64,000 nucleotides of DNA from Leptolyngbya sp. SIOISBB (GTDB lineage: Bacteria > Cyanobacteriota > Cyanobacteriia > Phormidesmidales > Phormidesmidaceae): positions 6,472,026-6,536,025 of the forward strand of contig JAAHII010000001.1 in NCBI GenBank assembly GCA_010671905.1, written 5' to 3'. The notes under the pieces are model-generated. The model saw only the letters and a list, made by a program, of their open reading frames with translations, searched no databases and was not told the origin of the DNA. The position numbers and the translations under genes are program-made. Below, in pieces: positions 26,602 through 35,619 of this stretch (positions within the stretch are counted from its first letter, which is position 1; every line of letters starts with the position of its first letter).

Positions 26602-26850
26602 ATGTCAAAGAACAAGAAGACTTCTTCCGAGAAGATCAGCTCTCAAGCGGCAAAAACCTTATCTAACCCAAACGCGTCTGCAATCCAGAAGAAATTAGCA
26701 GCTTCTGCTCTTGCGCAATCTGATCCTAATAAACAAACAGGTTCTCAGATGGAAGAAACGGCGGCCAAAGTTCTCAAGAGTTCAAAGTATGGGGCAGACA
26801 CGAAACGACTTGCAGGCTCCGTACTATCTCAAGCAAACAAATCCAGGTAG
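26602..26850 (+). CDS. small Ser/Lys/Ala-rich conserved protein
   Basis: This 82-residue soluble protein, MSKNKKTSSEKISSQAAKTL onward, consists of two similar halves. Each half has xxAxKxL-S-x-x-Y/N-A followed by K-x-LAxSxLxQ (KKLAASALAQS and KRLAGSVLSQAN). Small proteins of this style occur scattered in many bacteria with no known function. A strong inverted repeat sits 13 bp behind the stop and probably ends its message. Confidence 0.7.
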   Translation: MSKNKKTSSEKISSQAAKTLSNPNASAIQKKLAASALAQSDPNKQTGSQMEETAAKVLKSSKYGADTKRLAGSVLSQANKSR

Positions 26851-26862
26851 TGTACGACACAG

Positions 26863-26900
26863 AGACATAGTTTTAGATATCCAGTTCTAAAAACTATGTC
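26863..26900 (+). terminator. stem-loop behind the 82-residue gene
   Basis: GACATAGTTTTAGA and TCTAAAAACTATGTC pair over 14 positions with one bulge around an 8-9-base loop. Outside it, GTAC pairs with GTAC. It lies 13 bp behind the stop codon. Confidence 0.55.
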
Positions 26901-27336
26901 CTGTACCGTCATCAGCAAACTTCCCAGGTCTCAGCATTTACCACAAGGGTAAGATGCTGATTCCCCACATAATGATCCACCAATCAATTCAATCAAGAGC
27001 ACAGATACAGGTAGCCATACGTCTAGCCGTTATGCCCTCGCAAGATTGAGCGGGACGGATAGTGGTTGGGCTCAAGCTCAGACTCTGCAATTTTTTCTGA
27101 ATTGCTCTGTGAATCCAAGTATCCAAATCCACATTTCATTGTCAATAGTGTGTGATATCCTCAGAGAGCTGAAGGGGAGTAGCTTTGGGATGCCCGTCCC
27201 GATGCCTAAGTCAACATACTGGCGATGAGCCTGGTTTAGGCAGCAAGCGCAAGTTTTTTTCGTTTGTTAGCGAGACCTTCACTAAGTCCACGGTTTGAGT
27301 GGGCTTGGTGAGGTCTGCTTAGATACTCGTCATGCC
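26901..27336. other. gene-free leader region of the GDT1-type gene
   Basis: About 435 bp have no supported ORF. A 60-codon frame at 27046-27228 shows no protein features. I looked for a yybP-ykoY manganese riboswitch because the next gene is a possible Mn exporter, and I did not see its conserved core. Confidence 0.4.
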
Positions 27337-27361
27337 CCTCTAAACCTCTGTTTTAGAGAGG
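27337..27361 (+). promoter_or_regulatory. hairpin that covers the ribosome binding site of the GDT1-type gene
   Basis: CCTCTAAA (27337-27344) can pair with TTTAGAGAGG (27352-27361), whose AGAGAGG part is the Shine-Dalgarno region 6-8 bases before the ATG at 27367. Folding would hide the ribosome binding site, suggesting translation control. This is seen only as base complementarity. Confidence 0.4.
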
Positions 27362-27366
27362 CGAGC

Positions 27367-28017
27367 ATGAGTGTATTAACTGGTTTTACTGCAGGATTAC
27401 TGCTAATCACCCTGTCTGAACTAGGGGACAAAACATTTTTTATTGGGGCGCTACTGGCAATGCGTCATCCCCGGCGCTGGGTATTTGTCGGGGTGACGGC
27501 AGCCCTCTTCGCGATGACCGTGCTATCTGTGTTCATCGGGCAAGTGGCGGCTCTGCTACCGCTGCAGATGGTGAAATGGGTTGCAGCCTCACTGTTCATT
27601 GGCTGTGGTGTCAAACTACTCTACGATGCCGCCTTGATGGACTCCAACGGTTACCTCGGCGATGAACAGGCCGCAGCTAGTGACGCGATTCACAACCATT
27701 CACCGGGATTGAGCAGTTTTGGGCTAGTGCCCGCGTTCGCGCAGCGTCTTGGAACGAGAATCGCCGCCCGCGCCTTTACTCTCACCCTAGTAGCAGAATG
27801 GGGCGATCGCACTCAACTCGCCACCATCACCCTGGCCGTTACCCACCATCCGGTCGGAGTTGTTTTGGGCGCAACGTTGGGGCACAGCATCTGTGCAGCG
27901 ATCGCGGTGCTGTGTGGCAAGTTTTGTGCTGGCAAGCTTTCTGAACGTTGGTTAACGGGGCTCAGTGGCGCATTGTTTGTCCTATTTGGGGCGATCGCGG
28001 CCTTTGATGCCCTGTAA
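27367..28017 (+). CDS. UPF0016/GDT1 family cation (Mn2+/Ca2+) transporter
   Basis: The start was set at ATG 27367 (MSVLTGFTAGLLLITLSELG) because AGAGAGG precedes it and the family begins with this helix. The 216-residue protein has six hydrophobic helices in two halves. Each half carries the family signature E-x-G-D-K/R-T (SELGDKTFF and AEWGDRTQL). Members exchange Mn2+ or Ca2+ for protons, and the Synechocystis member Mnx exports Mn2+ to the thylakoid lumen. A similar manganese role is a family-based inference. The leader hairpin may regulate it. Confidence 0.9.
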   Translation: MSVLTGFTAGLLLITLSELGDKTFFIGALLAMRHPRRWVFVGVTAALFAMTVLSVFIGQVAALLPLQMVKWVAASLFIGCGVKLLYDAALMDSNGYLGDEQAAASDAIHNHSPGLSSFGLVPAFAQRLGTRIAARAFTLTLVAEWGDRTQLATITLAVTHHPVGVVLGATLGHSICAAIAVLCGKFCAGKLSERWLTGLSGALFVLFGAIAAFDAL

Positions 28018-28075
28018 TCGATCAAGGATGAAACTTTGCTGTATCCAGCCCATATTGGCCATGGGTATCGCTAAA

Positions 28076-28413
28076 CAGATGCTTATGCTAAGTTCGAATT
28101 TCCGCTGATGGCCATCGCCTACACCTTGGCGACCTGGTACAGTCAACACCGACAGCACGTCCGTATCGATCACTATGCTGGCCGTATTCAAGAACCCCAG
28201 GACAAAACGCTGCGGCATAGTCACTTTAGCTTAGGGCTTTATGGGCGATGGTGGCTCTATGCCATGGAATTATGGGCTGAGAGGGCCACCCAACTGATGC
28301 TCCTCAAGCCTCAGAAACGACGCTTTTTTCAGGGCGATCTCCAAGCTTTAGCGCTCATGCAGCAAGCTTTATCAGCGTGTTGTCCCCTGTTAAGGAACAA
28401 TTTATTCAACTAG
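28076..28413 (+). pseudogene. possible transposase remnant
   Basis: An open frame without a good start (GTG/ATG only at 28108) encodes DAYAKFEFPLMAIAYTLATW and, later, LMLLKPQKRRFFQGDLQALAL, ending LLRNNLFN. The Leu/Gln/Arg-rich C-terminal part is similar in style to the ends of IS4-type transposases, but I cannot name an element or find inverted repeats. A stop codon precedes it at 28072, so at most a 3' fragment remains. Confidence 0.3.
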
Positions 28414-28471
28414 CTGACAGTATTTTTTTGTAGAACACCGTTTTGATGGAATTGAGCGGCTGTGAGGGGTG

Positions 28472-29812
28472 CTACCGCATTGAGCTAAACAGCGATCGCA
28501 GCCACTCCCAGCACCCAACCAATCTCTTCTCCAGCCAGAGCAACAGCTGATCGAGCCATCGCAAGAGTCGTCTGAATGGACGTTCCAGGTATTCCGTTGT
28601 CAGTACCTCAGCATTAATCCAATCTGCAGAGTAATCATCAGTCTTTGGAGCAGCGATCGCATCCCCCGTAGCCGTCATCGAAACCGACATCAAGGCCTCT
28701 GACATTTCCCCAGAGCCCACTGGTGTTAGTTGCCCGGTTGGAGAACCTAACCAGGGCATTAAGGACTGTAGTAATGCCTGACTCGATCGCGGCCAAGATC
28801 CCAGGTTAAGGGGTGCCATTAAACCAGAGTTAGTCTGAACTGGAGGTGACTGTAACCGAGACGGCACCGCTGGTAAGCGCAGCACGAGGGATTCACCGGC
28901 GGACTTTAACCTTGACTGAATACTCTGAAAAGCTTGCAGACCTTGCTGTATCCACGGGCGATCGCCCAACTTTTCTTGCAGCAGAGCTAGCGGTTGAGAC
29001 CAGAATTGAGGCGGCAAAGAACGATCTGATGGTTGACCGTTGAGGGACGCCTGAGGAGGCAGTTGCTCGCCAGATTCGCTTGCCGATAGCTCATTGACGC
29101 TGCTGTGAGCCATCCCAGACTGCATCCAGGCTAAGAGCCAAGCGACAAACCGGACGGGCCACCAGGTTCGAGCACTGACGACCGCCCCAGTTTGATCCAG
29201 TCCCAAATGGTGTTGTTGCCGTTGCCAGCGATCGTAGGCGGCCATTAACTGAGAAATTAAGGTCGCGATCGCCGCCTGCTGCTCAGCTGATAGGCAGGCC
29301 ACAATTTGGTTATCGGTTCCGACTAAAACTAGAGAATGATTCTCCAGGCAACTGGCTAGACCTTGAATTTGCCTACCGGTCGGAAGCTGCTGCGGCTTGA
29401 CCTGTAATTCTCCTAATTCTCCATCATGCCCCTCCCATAAAGCAGGTTGAGCGGCAACTGGGTGAGCTAATGCCTCGGAGTTTTTGATAGCGGTTGAGGG
29501 TAATACCGCCGACAACACTTGCTGAATGCCCCAATCGGCAGGGAGTGGTGATGACTCTTCTAAAGATTGAGAGTGATACGGACCCAAGCCTAAGCGATTG
29601 CGCACCTGAGCAGTAAAATCTTGCACTTTTTGGAAGGCTGTCCGAGTTGCTTGCAAGACTGCATAAGCTGGATAAAGCGCCACTTGAGTCCACCATCGCG
29701 TGGTCGATTGACAGTGACGTGCCCATCGTGCCCCCTTGGTCGTGAGGTGGTGATAGAGTTTCACCACATGAGTCATCACTCGACTCTGAAAAGGACGGGA
29801 AGGGTTGGCCAT
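28472..29812 (-). CDS. 446-residue cyanobacterial hypothetical protein
   Basis: This is a long uninterrupted frame with normal codon use and several GCGATCGC sites. The N-terminus is basic and amphipathic (VKLYHHLTTKGARWARHCQS). A central short domain (LASCLENHSLVLVGTDNQIV, AIATLISQLMAAYDRWQRQQ) is followed by one hydrophobic stretch (WPVRFVAWLLAWMQSG) and a Pro/Gln/Ser-rich linker. The end is Trp/Leu/Arg-rich (RLLRWLDQLLLWLEKRLVGC). The amphipathic ends suggest peripheral membrane attachment. I do not recognise a family, and no operon partner is present. Confidence 0.7.
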   Translation of the reverse strand: MANPSRPFQSRVMTHVVKLYHHLTTKGARWARHCQSTTRWWTQVALYPAYAVLQATRTAFQKVQDFTAQVRNRLGLGPYHSQSLEESSPLPADWGIQQVLSAVLPSTAIKNSEALAHPVAAQPALWEGHDGELGELQVKPQQLPTGRQIQGLASCLENHSLVLVGTDNQIVACLSAEQQAAIATLISQLMAAYDRWQRQQHHLGLDQTGAVVSARTWWPVRFVAWLLAWMQSGMAHSSVNELSASESGEQLPPQASLNGQPSDRSLPPQFWSQPLALLQEKLGDRPWIQQGLQAFQSIQSRLKSAGESLVLRLPAVPSRLQSPPVQTNSGLMAPLNLGSWPRSSQALLQSLMPWLGSPTGQLTPVGSGEMSEALMSVSMTATGDAIAAPKTDDYSADWINAEVLTTEYLERPFRRLLRWLDQLLLWLEKRLVGCWEWLRSLFSSMR

Positions 29813-30206
29813 GGCAAGGTCTCACTAGCGGCTGGCCCTATAGATCGTATCAAATTATATGACTGTCACCATGCCAAAGTCAGCGTAGCAAGGAAGTGGA
29901 ATGTCTTCGAACCGGATACGTCCTGATCCGTAAAGCTAAATCGTGGTTATCCGATTCAGGCTTCGGGTATCACCCAGACAAGCCAACTTAAGGACGCCGA
30001 CTTAAGGGCACTGATTAGACCGTAATTCGCAGGGGCCAGAATCTCACTAAAACCTTGGTTGGCAGTCTCTGAACTCCGATACTATTGGTACCTAGTTAGG
30101 AAGTGCTGTATCAAGTGCTGGGATGCTTGATGTCCCAGCCGGTGTCACTGAGTTGTAAACGATATCGTCCATATGGCCGCGAATTATTTGCCCGTAGAGA
30201 CCACCT
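29813..30206. other. divergent promoter region
   Basis: These 394 bp lie between two divergently read genes. A small hairpin (GCTGGGA at 30117, TCCCAGC at 30133) lies about 70 bp before the ATPase start. No coding sequence is supported. Confidence 0.4.
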
Positions 30207-31637
30207 ATGTTTGAATACCAGATTGGTGGCAGCTTGTCGGTCAATAACCCCACGTATGTTGATCGCGCCGCCGACACGGACCTCTATCAAGCCTTATTGA
30301 ACCGCTCTTTTTGCTACGTCCTCACCTCGCGCCAAATGGGGAAGTCTAGCCTGCGAGTACAAACCCGCCATCGCCTAGAGTCAGAAGGTAAGGGTCGCTG
30401 TGCCGTGATTGATATGACTCGTATCGGTAGCCGTCATCTGACCCATGAACAGTGGTATCAAGGTCTAGCGTTCGATCTTGCCCGCAAACTGGGGCAGCCT
30501 CACCAGGCCGGTTTCATTGATTGGTGGCAGTCGTTGGGTGTTACTCCGCCGGTGCAAAAGTTGAGCCAGTTTATCGAAACTGTCTTGTTGGCCGATGCTT
30601 CTCAAGCGCCACTCTTCATTTTTTTAGATGAGATTGATAGTGTGCGAGCGCTTAATTTTGAGGTTGATGATTTTTTCAGTTTCATTCGATATTGCTATAA
30701 CGAGCGGGCTGAAAATCCCGTCTACCGACGGTTAACCTGGGCGCTGTTTGGCGTGGCGACGCCCCGCGATCTGGTTCAACAAGTTCAAGAAACGCCCTTC
30801 AATATTGGGCATTCCATTCACTTATCTGGGTTTACGCTTGCTGAGGCGGCTCCGCTATCGATTGGATTAATGGATATCGCCCAGCAGCCCCAATCCCTAC
30901 TTGCAGAGATTTTGTATTGGACGGGGGGTCAGCCGTTTCTCACTCAGAAAGTCTGTTGGCTACTGCAGGAGGCCCATGCCGATCTCCTCATTACTGCTGG
31001 CAACGAAGCTCAAACGGTTGAAAGTCTGGTGCGATCGCGACTCATTCAAAATTGGGAAGTCCAGGATGATCCGGAGCATTTGCGCACAATCCGCGATCGC
31101 CTCACCGCTGATCCGCAGCGATCGGGTCGCTTACTGAGCCTGTATCAGCGCTTGCTGACCCAGAGTGTGATCAAAGCCGATGGCAGCTCTGAACAAGCGG
31201 AATTGAAATTATCGGGCATTGCGATCGAGCAGAGTGGACAATTACACATCACCAACCCGATGTATGCGGCCGTCTTTAACCATCAATGGATACACCACTG
31301 CCTCTCGTATCAGCGTCCTTATGCGGCGGCTTTTGATGCCTGGGTCGCCTCTGACTACCAAGACGAATCCCGCCTGCTGATGGGACAAGCCTTGGCCGAA
31401 GCCCTGAATTGGGCCAGTGACAAAAGCCTCAGCGACCTCGACTATCGCTTTCTCTCCGCGAGTCAAGAATGGAGCGCCAAGATGTTGAGCATGGAACTGG
31501 CAGCTCAAGCCAAGGCGAATCAAATGCTGGCAGACGCTCAACGCAAGGCCAATCGGATTATTTGGTTTGGTTACATCAGCTTAGGAATGTGTTTGGTAAT
31601 TTCTTTGGTGGCGCTGATCGCTGGCCTGAGGCGATAA
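30207..31637 (+). CDS. AAA-like (STAND-type) ATPase with C-terminal membrane anchor
   Basis: This 476-residue protein starts with the AAA_35-type signature YQIGGSLSVNNPTYVDRAAD. It has a Walker A variant SRQMGKSS (residues 41-48) and a Walker B LFIFLDEID (about 137-145). A sensor-like stretch follows (FGVATPRDLVQQ, then FTLAEA and ILYWTGGQPFLTQKVCW). In cyanobacteria this module usually leads into WD40 or other repeats in signalling proteins. Here the repeats are missing. The protein ends with a coiled Ala/Gln/Lys segment and one membrane helix (IIWFGYISLGMCLVISLVAL, about 451-474). A signalling or scaffold role is inferred. Confidence 0.88.
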   Translation: MFEYQIGGSLSVNNPTYVDRAADTDLYQALLNRSFCYVLTSRQMGKSSLRVQTRHRLESEGKGRCAVIDMTRIGSRHLTHEQWYQGLAFDLARKLGQPHQAGFIDWWQSLGVTPPVQKLSQFIETVLLADASQAPLFIFLDEIDSVRALNFEVDDFFSFIRYCYNERAENPVYRRLTWALFGVATPRDLVQQVQETPFNIGHSIHLSGFTLAEAAPLSIGLMDIAQQPQSLLAEILYWTGGQPFLTQKVCWLLQEAHADLLITAGNEAQTVESLVRSRLIQNWEVQDDPEHLRTIRDRLTADPQRSGRLLSLYQRLLTQSVIKADGSSEQAELKLSGIAIEQSGQLHITNPMYAAVFNHQWIHHCLSYQRPYAAAFDAWVASDYQDESRLLMGQALAEALNWASDKSLSDLDYRFLSASQEWSAKMLSMELAAQAKANQMLADAQRKANRIIWFGYISLGMCLVISLVALIAGLRR

Positions 31638-31826
31638 CTCAGCTAGGCTAGCGGACTGATTCGTTGCTGGGAGCGCCTCCCGACCTTTCTCATCAAACTG
31701 TCATGTCGGTTTCACTCAAGGCTTATCCCAGCCAGCAAAAGTAGGGGCATGCGGATAGAGCCTTCATTCCGGCTAGCCAGCCGTTGATTGACTCCCCCTA
31801 CTTTATCGCCCCCAACCGAGGTCATC

Positions 31827-32072
31827 ATGGTTATCGTTATCCCTTTAGAAATCACGCAGCGGCTCATGAATGTTGCGCGATCGCAGCAGCTTAATCTCCC
31901 CATCCCCTTGAGTAGCACCTGTGCTGGCTATCTGTCTCAAGAGGAAATGGACATGATTTTAGCGACGCTGTCTCCGTTGCATAATGAGAATTTGGTTACG
32001 GCAACTTTGCTCGATGATCTGCAACACTATCAAAAGCAAAAGCAACACAATGCCGTTATTCCCTGCGCATAA
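31827..32072 (+). CDS. 81-residue hypothetical protein
   Basis: The start was set at ATG 31827 (MVIVIPLEITQRLMNVARSQ) because GAGG lies 6 bases in front. The open frame extends 13 codons upstream without support. The product is soluble, with a Cys in LSSTCAGYLSQEEMDMIL. It is followed after 14 bp by another small gene in the same direction, so the pair is probably one transcript. No family is recognised. Confidence 0.6.
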   Translation: MVIVIPLEITQRLMNVARSQQLNLPIPLSSTCAGYLSQEEMDMILATLSPLHNENLVTATLLDDLQHYQKQKQHNAVIPCA

Positions 32073-32086
32073 ATGTAGGTGACCTG

Positions 32087-32314
32087 ATGAATTTGACTAA
32101 ATTTGACCTCAAGCTTGTCCCCGGCTACGAGGAATGGTTGGCCGCAAAAATTCGGCAGTTGAGTGTCGAGGCTCTCACACAGCAGACGTTAACCTGCAAT
32201 GCCTGTGGTGAAATCGCGGGTACCTACATCATTGAATATGAGGGTCAAACCTTTCGTTTGCCTGGAGAAGAAGCCTTAGCCTTTTTAGCCTTTATCGCTG
32301 AGTCGTCAGCGTGA
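32087..32314 (+). CDS. 75-residue hypothetical protein with a CxxC pair
   Basis: The start at ATG 32087 is preceded by AGGTGACCTG. The protein (MNLTKFDLKLVPGYEEWLAA) contains one C-x-x-C (TCNACGE) and an amphipathic C-terminus (EEALAFLAFIAES). The CxxC may bind a metal with a partner or be redox active. It follows the 81-residue gene by 14 bp as a likely two-gene operon. The function is unknown. Confidence 0.6.
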   Translation: MNLTKFDLKLVPGYEEWLAAKIRQLSVEALTQQTLTCNACGEIAGTYIIEYEGQTFRLPGEEALAFLAFIAESSA

Positions 32315-32992
32315 CTCAGGGCTGCCACGGCATTGGTTTTGAAATATCGCAGCGACGCAGCGAGAGGACCCTTGCTGTGACGATTTGCCGCGCCCATCAA
32401 ACCGATCAGCAGCAATGACCGTGCAATCGGCGCTGACAAACGCGGCTCTAGTGAGTCTGGTTTACCGCTTATTCAACGGAGGACAGCCCTAAGTTATTAG
32501 AGACTCGTTCGGATTGTTTCGATACTGCAAACAAGTGCTGAGCCAAGACTAAATTTTAGGGATGTTGCATGGTGTCGAGTTTGCGAGATCCACTGTTCCA
32601 CGCAGGACTTGGCAAGTGACGAGTGTGGAGAAACAAGATCTTTGTCCTGCAGGATTTTGGCATCTGGGTCTTCTAGGATTTGCCGCGTTTTTGGCAACAT
32701 GCTTGCTTCGCTTTAAACCTTCTTTCTTCAGAACATTCCAAATCGGGCTCTATAGCTGTTGCGGGTTGCACTGTATTTGACTCACGCTGTGGTCTGCGCA
32801 ATTTTGCTGTTGGCAGAGTATGGGGATTGGCGATTCAGGCTGGGCTGAGCATGGTTGGCGAAGATGAACCCTACCTGAGAAGACGCATGCCGCAAAGCTG
32901 AGTTTTCTCGGATCAGACTCTTAACCTGGCATCAGGGCAGCATCAGGAACACTTATGAAGATGAGGGCAGATGACTTAAGGAGCCCGATCGT
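32315..32992. other. gene-free stretch
   Basis: About 680 bp lie before the DM13 gene. Frames at 32562-32780 (plus) and 32245-32439 (minus) were inspected and lack start signals or family features. The minus frame is partly antisense to the CxxC protein. AAGGAG at 32979-32984 is the ribosome binding site of the DM13 gene. Confidence 0.4.
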
Positions 32993-33496
32993 ATGCAGTT
33001 CAACGTACTCACGTATAGTCTGCTGGCCTGTATCACCCCCATCCTGGTTTTGGTCAATTGTATTTTGTTTGCCAAATCACCTAAATTCACGCAGCCGCTG
33101 CAATCTCTGTCATTGGCGAGCACCTTGATGACGTCAGAACCAGCGACCCTGGCAAAAGCCTATGCCGAGATGTCGCCGTCAATACCGGCCAACTCGGCTC
33201 AAGCCAGCATTGTGAAAAGCGGTGAGCAACATTACCTGGAGTTTTATCATTCCTTGAATGCTGCTGCTCAGACGCCTAGTTGGGTACTCGTGTTAGATAC
33301 CCAGGCTGAACCTACCCATGACTTTAGGGCCAGCCGCGATCGCACGCTGAGTCTCGGTCAGTTGCAAACGACCGCTGGCCAACAGAACTATCCCATTCCG
33401 GATTCTGTCGATGTATCTCAGTATCTTTCAGTTGTGATTTGGTGCCCAGAACTGGGTGCCATTATGGGATATGCACCGCTCAGCATTCAGAGTTGA
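32993..33496 (+). CDS. membrane-anchored DM13-domain protein
   Basis: This 167-residue protein has an N-terminal signal anchor (LLACITPILVLVNCILFAKS). The domain contains YLEFYHSLN, WVLVLDTQAE, LSLGQLQTTAGQQNYPIP and the closing VVIWCPELGAIMGYAPL. The last motif, a Cys in a hydrophobic strand followed by G-x-A-x-L, is the mark of DM13. That domain is proposed to act in electron transfer or redox at membranes or outside the cell. AAGGAG lies 9 bases before the ATG. The mechanosensitive channel gene follows after 66 bp in the same direction. Confidence 0.8.
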   Translation: MQFNVLTYSLLACITPILVLVNCILFAKSPKFTQPLQSLSLASTLMTSEPATLAKAYAEMSPSIPANSAQASIVKSGEQHYLEFYHSLNAAAQTPSWVLVLDTQAEPTHDFRASRDRTLSLGQLQTTAGQQNYPIPDSVDVSQYLSVVIWCPELGAIMGYAPLSIQS

Positions 33497-33562
33497 TTAG
33501 GGCATCACGGTTTGACGGCACCGATTTCCGCACAATCTTGACCTCACAGGACAGCAGACAGA

Positions 33563-35491
33563 ATGTCTCAACTCAAACGGGCATGGTGGATGGGGTTGAT
33601 GGCGATCGCTTGCAGCCTTTGCTGGATGTTGCCAGGCTTAGCGGTTGATGAGGCTCTACCAGATACCCCCAGAGTCCCCATTGTGTTGGATGGTCGTGAA
33701 CTGTTTGTCATTGGGAACTTAGATGACTTTGCCGCGAGTGAACGGGCTGACTTTGTCACTCGGGTCTTACAAGATCAGAGGCGACGGATTCCGCCCAACG
33801 TGCCCATTCGTGTCACTCAATTACAGCGCGGGGAATTGATCACCCTACGCCTATCGGGTCGGCATTTACTCACTATTACCGAACAAGACTTAATTGGTAA
33901 CCTACCCGTTCAAGAGCAAGCAGATCTCTGGGCTGACAAGCTGCAGTCAGCCTTGGAACAAGCGCGCCAACAACGCACCCGACAATATCGGCAACGAACG
34001 CTGGTCAAAAGCCTATTGGCGGCTTTTGGCATTGGCGGCCTTTACTTTTTGCTGCGCTGGTTCCGCCGTTGGCTCCGCCGCCGGCGCGGGCAATTTTCAC
34101 GTGAGCAGCGCAGTTGGAGTGAAGTCGCCTTATTTGGCCTGCAGTGGGCAATTGTCTTCGGTTTTGGTCTCTGGCTCACAGAAATATGGCCGGAAGTGAG
34201 GAGCCTCCGCTATCCAGCTCTGAGCTTTTTGCAGACGACGTTTACCGCCGATACGCTCAGCCTCGGAGAGCGGGGTTATTCCATCCTGGAAATCAGCAAA
34301 GTCATTCTATTGGCCTTGGCTCTCTGGTTTGTGGTCCGAGCGCTCACGCGAGGCATTCGATCGCGGTTTTTGCAAACCATTGGCGCTGATCCGACCGTTC
34401 AAGATGCGATCGCGCTCTCCATCCAAATTATCCTGACGACTTTAGGTCTGCTGGTACTTCTGCAGGCGGTGGGCATCGATATCAGTTCCCTCGCGATTTT
34501 TGCCAGCGTCATCGGGGTCGGTATTGGTTTCGGCTTACAAAATATTGCCAATAACTTCATTAGCGGCCTGATCATCATGTTGGAGCGCCCCGTGCAGGTC
34601 GGCGACTTCGTCAAGCTGGGCGATTTAACCGGTACGGTAGAGCGCATCGGCATTCGCAGTACCGAAATTAGCACCCTCGATCGCGTCACTATCATCGTGC
34701 CCAACTCCGAATTTATCGATAGCAAAGTCATTAATTGGAGTCACGGCTATCCCGTTTCTCGTCTACACATTCCCCTAGGCGTGGCCTACGGTTCACCGAT
34801 CAAGCAAGTCCGTCAAGCCGTGTTTGAAGCGGCGAAACATCATCCCAAAGTGCTGCGCTATCCCAAGCCTCAACTCTGGTTTGAGGGGTTTGGAGATAGC
34901 TCGCTGGACTTTAACTTACTGGTTTGGATTCGCGAACCCCGGCAGCAATTTCGGATCAAAAGTGACCTTTACTACTTGCTAGAAGCGAATCTTCGCCGCT
35001 TCCACATTGAGATTCCCTTTCCCCAGCGAGATTTAAACCTGCGCACTCCCGGCCTTGAAGAATTTGCCCAACGACTGCAGACGCCCGAAGATAGGGCGGA
35101 TCTGCCGCTGCCCGCTTTAAAGCACCCCGCCAAACAGTCAACGTTGACACCGCCGGAAACCCTGGCCGCCGCGATCGCGGATTGCGGCATTCTCGATCAC
35201 ACCGATGCACCAGCCGATATCGAAATTCAAGAGCTGGTGGCTCAGATGCGCGGCAGAAATGGTTTGGACATTCGCGATCGGCGATTTGGCTTACACGTCT
35301 ACACCCGCTGTTTTGTCGGTAGCGAAGCCGTACAGTGGTTGATGCAACAGCAATTAGCCTCTCGTGAAGAAGCGATTAAACTGGGACAAGTTTTAGTGGA
35401 ACGAGGCATCATTCACCACGTCACTGATGAACACACCTTCAAAGATAGCCACTTGTTTTATCGTTTCTTTGAAGATGAAATGGAGCTTTAG
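33563..35491 (+). CDS. MscS-type mechanosensitive channel with C-terminal DEP domain
   Basis: The order in this 642-residue protein is: signal peptide (WMGLMAIACSLCWMLPGLAV), a periplasmic domain of about 120 residues, then membrane helices at about 150-290. The MscS pore helix is at about 305-345 (FASVIGVGIGFGLQNIANNFISG is split across this stretch). The beta domain follows (VGDFVKLGDLTGTVERIGIRST) and then the MscS C-terminal domain. At about 566-640 lies a DEP domain (FGLHVYTRCFVGSEAVQWLM, GIIHHVTDEHTFKDSHLFYR). MscS channels open under membrane tension and release solutes. DEP domains bind membranes or signalling proteins, and the fusion suggests regulated gating. The TAG stop is at the left edge of a MITE-like repeat. 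Confidence 0.92.
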   Translation: MSQLKRAWWMGLMAIACSLCWMLPGLAVDEALPDTPRVPIVLDGRELFVIGNLDDFAASERADFVTRVLQDQRRRIPPNVPIRVTQLQRGELITLRLSGRHLLTITEQDLIGNLPVQEQADLWADKLQSALEQARQQRTRQYRQRTLVKSLLAAFGIGGLYFLLRWFRRWLRRRRGQFSREQRSWSEVALFGLQWAIVFGFGLWLTEIWPEVRSLRYPALSFLQTTFTADTLSLGERGYSILEISKVILLALALWFVVRALTRGIRSRFLQTIGADPTVQDAIALSIQIILTTLGLLVLLQAVGIDISSLAIFASVIGVGIGFGLQNIANNFISGLIIMLERPVQVGDFVKLGDLTGTVERIGIRSTEISTLDRVTIIVPNSEFIDSKVINWSHGYPVSRLHIPLGVAYGSPIKQVRQAVFEAAKHHPKVLRYPKPQLWFEGFGDSSLDFNLLVWIREPRQQFRIKSDLYYLLEANLRRFHIEIPFPQRDLNLRTPGLEEFAQRLQTPEDRADLPLPALKHPAKQSTLTPPETLAAAIADCGILDHTDAPADIEIQELVAQMRGRNGLDIRDRRFGLHVYTRCFVGSEAVQWLMQQQLASREEAIKLGQVLVERGIIHHVTDEHTFKDSHLFYRFFEDEMEL

Positions 35492-35619
35492 GGGGCATCA
35501 TCAATTAATCCCAGAAGCCTGTGAGGGCAAGCATGGCCGCGCCCGCATCTACTCAACAGGCGAGGGGCTGTCGTCCTTTTGCTGAAAGGATTTGGTCGCT
35601 AAATGATGACGGTCTCTAG
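35488..35619 (+). repeat. MITE-like repeat, copy B
   Basis: It begins at the stop codon of the MscS-DEP gene (TTTAGGGGGCATCATCAATT) and ends GACGGTCTCTAG. It shares the internal strings AATTAATCCCAGA, GAGGGGCTGTCGT and GCTGAAAGGATTTGG with the other copies. The ends are imperfect inverted repeats around TCATCA and TGATGA. Confidence 0.85.

Noticed and set aside
26901-27366. yybP-ykoY manganese riboswitch before the GDT1-type gene
   Set aside because: The conserved core of that riboswitch was not found. Only a short hairpin over the ribosome binding site is seen.
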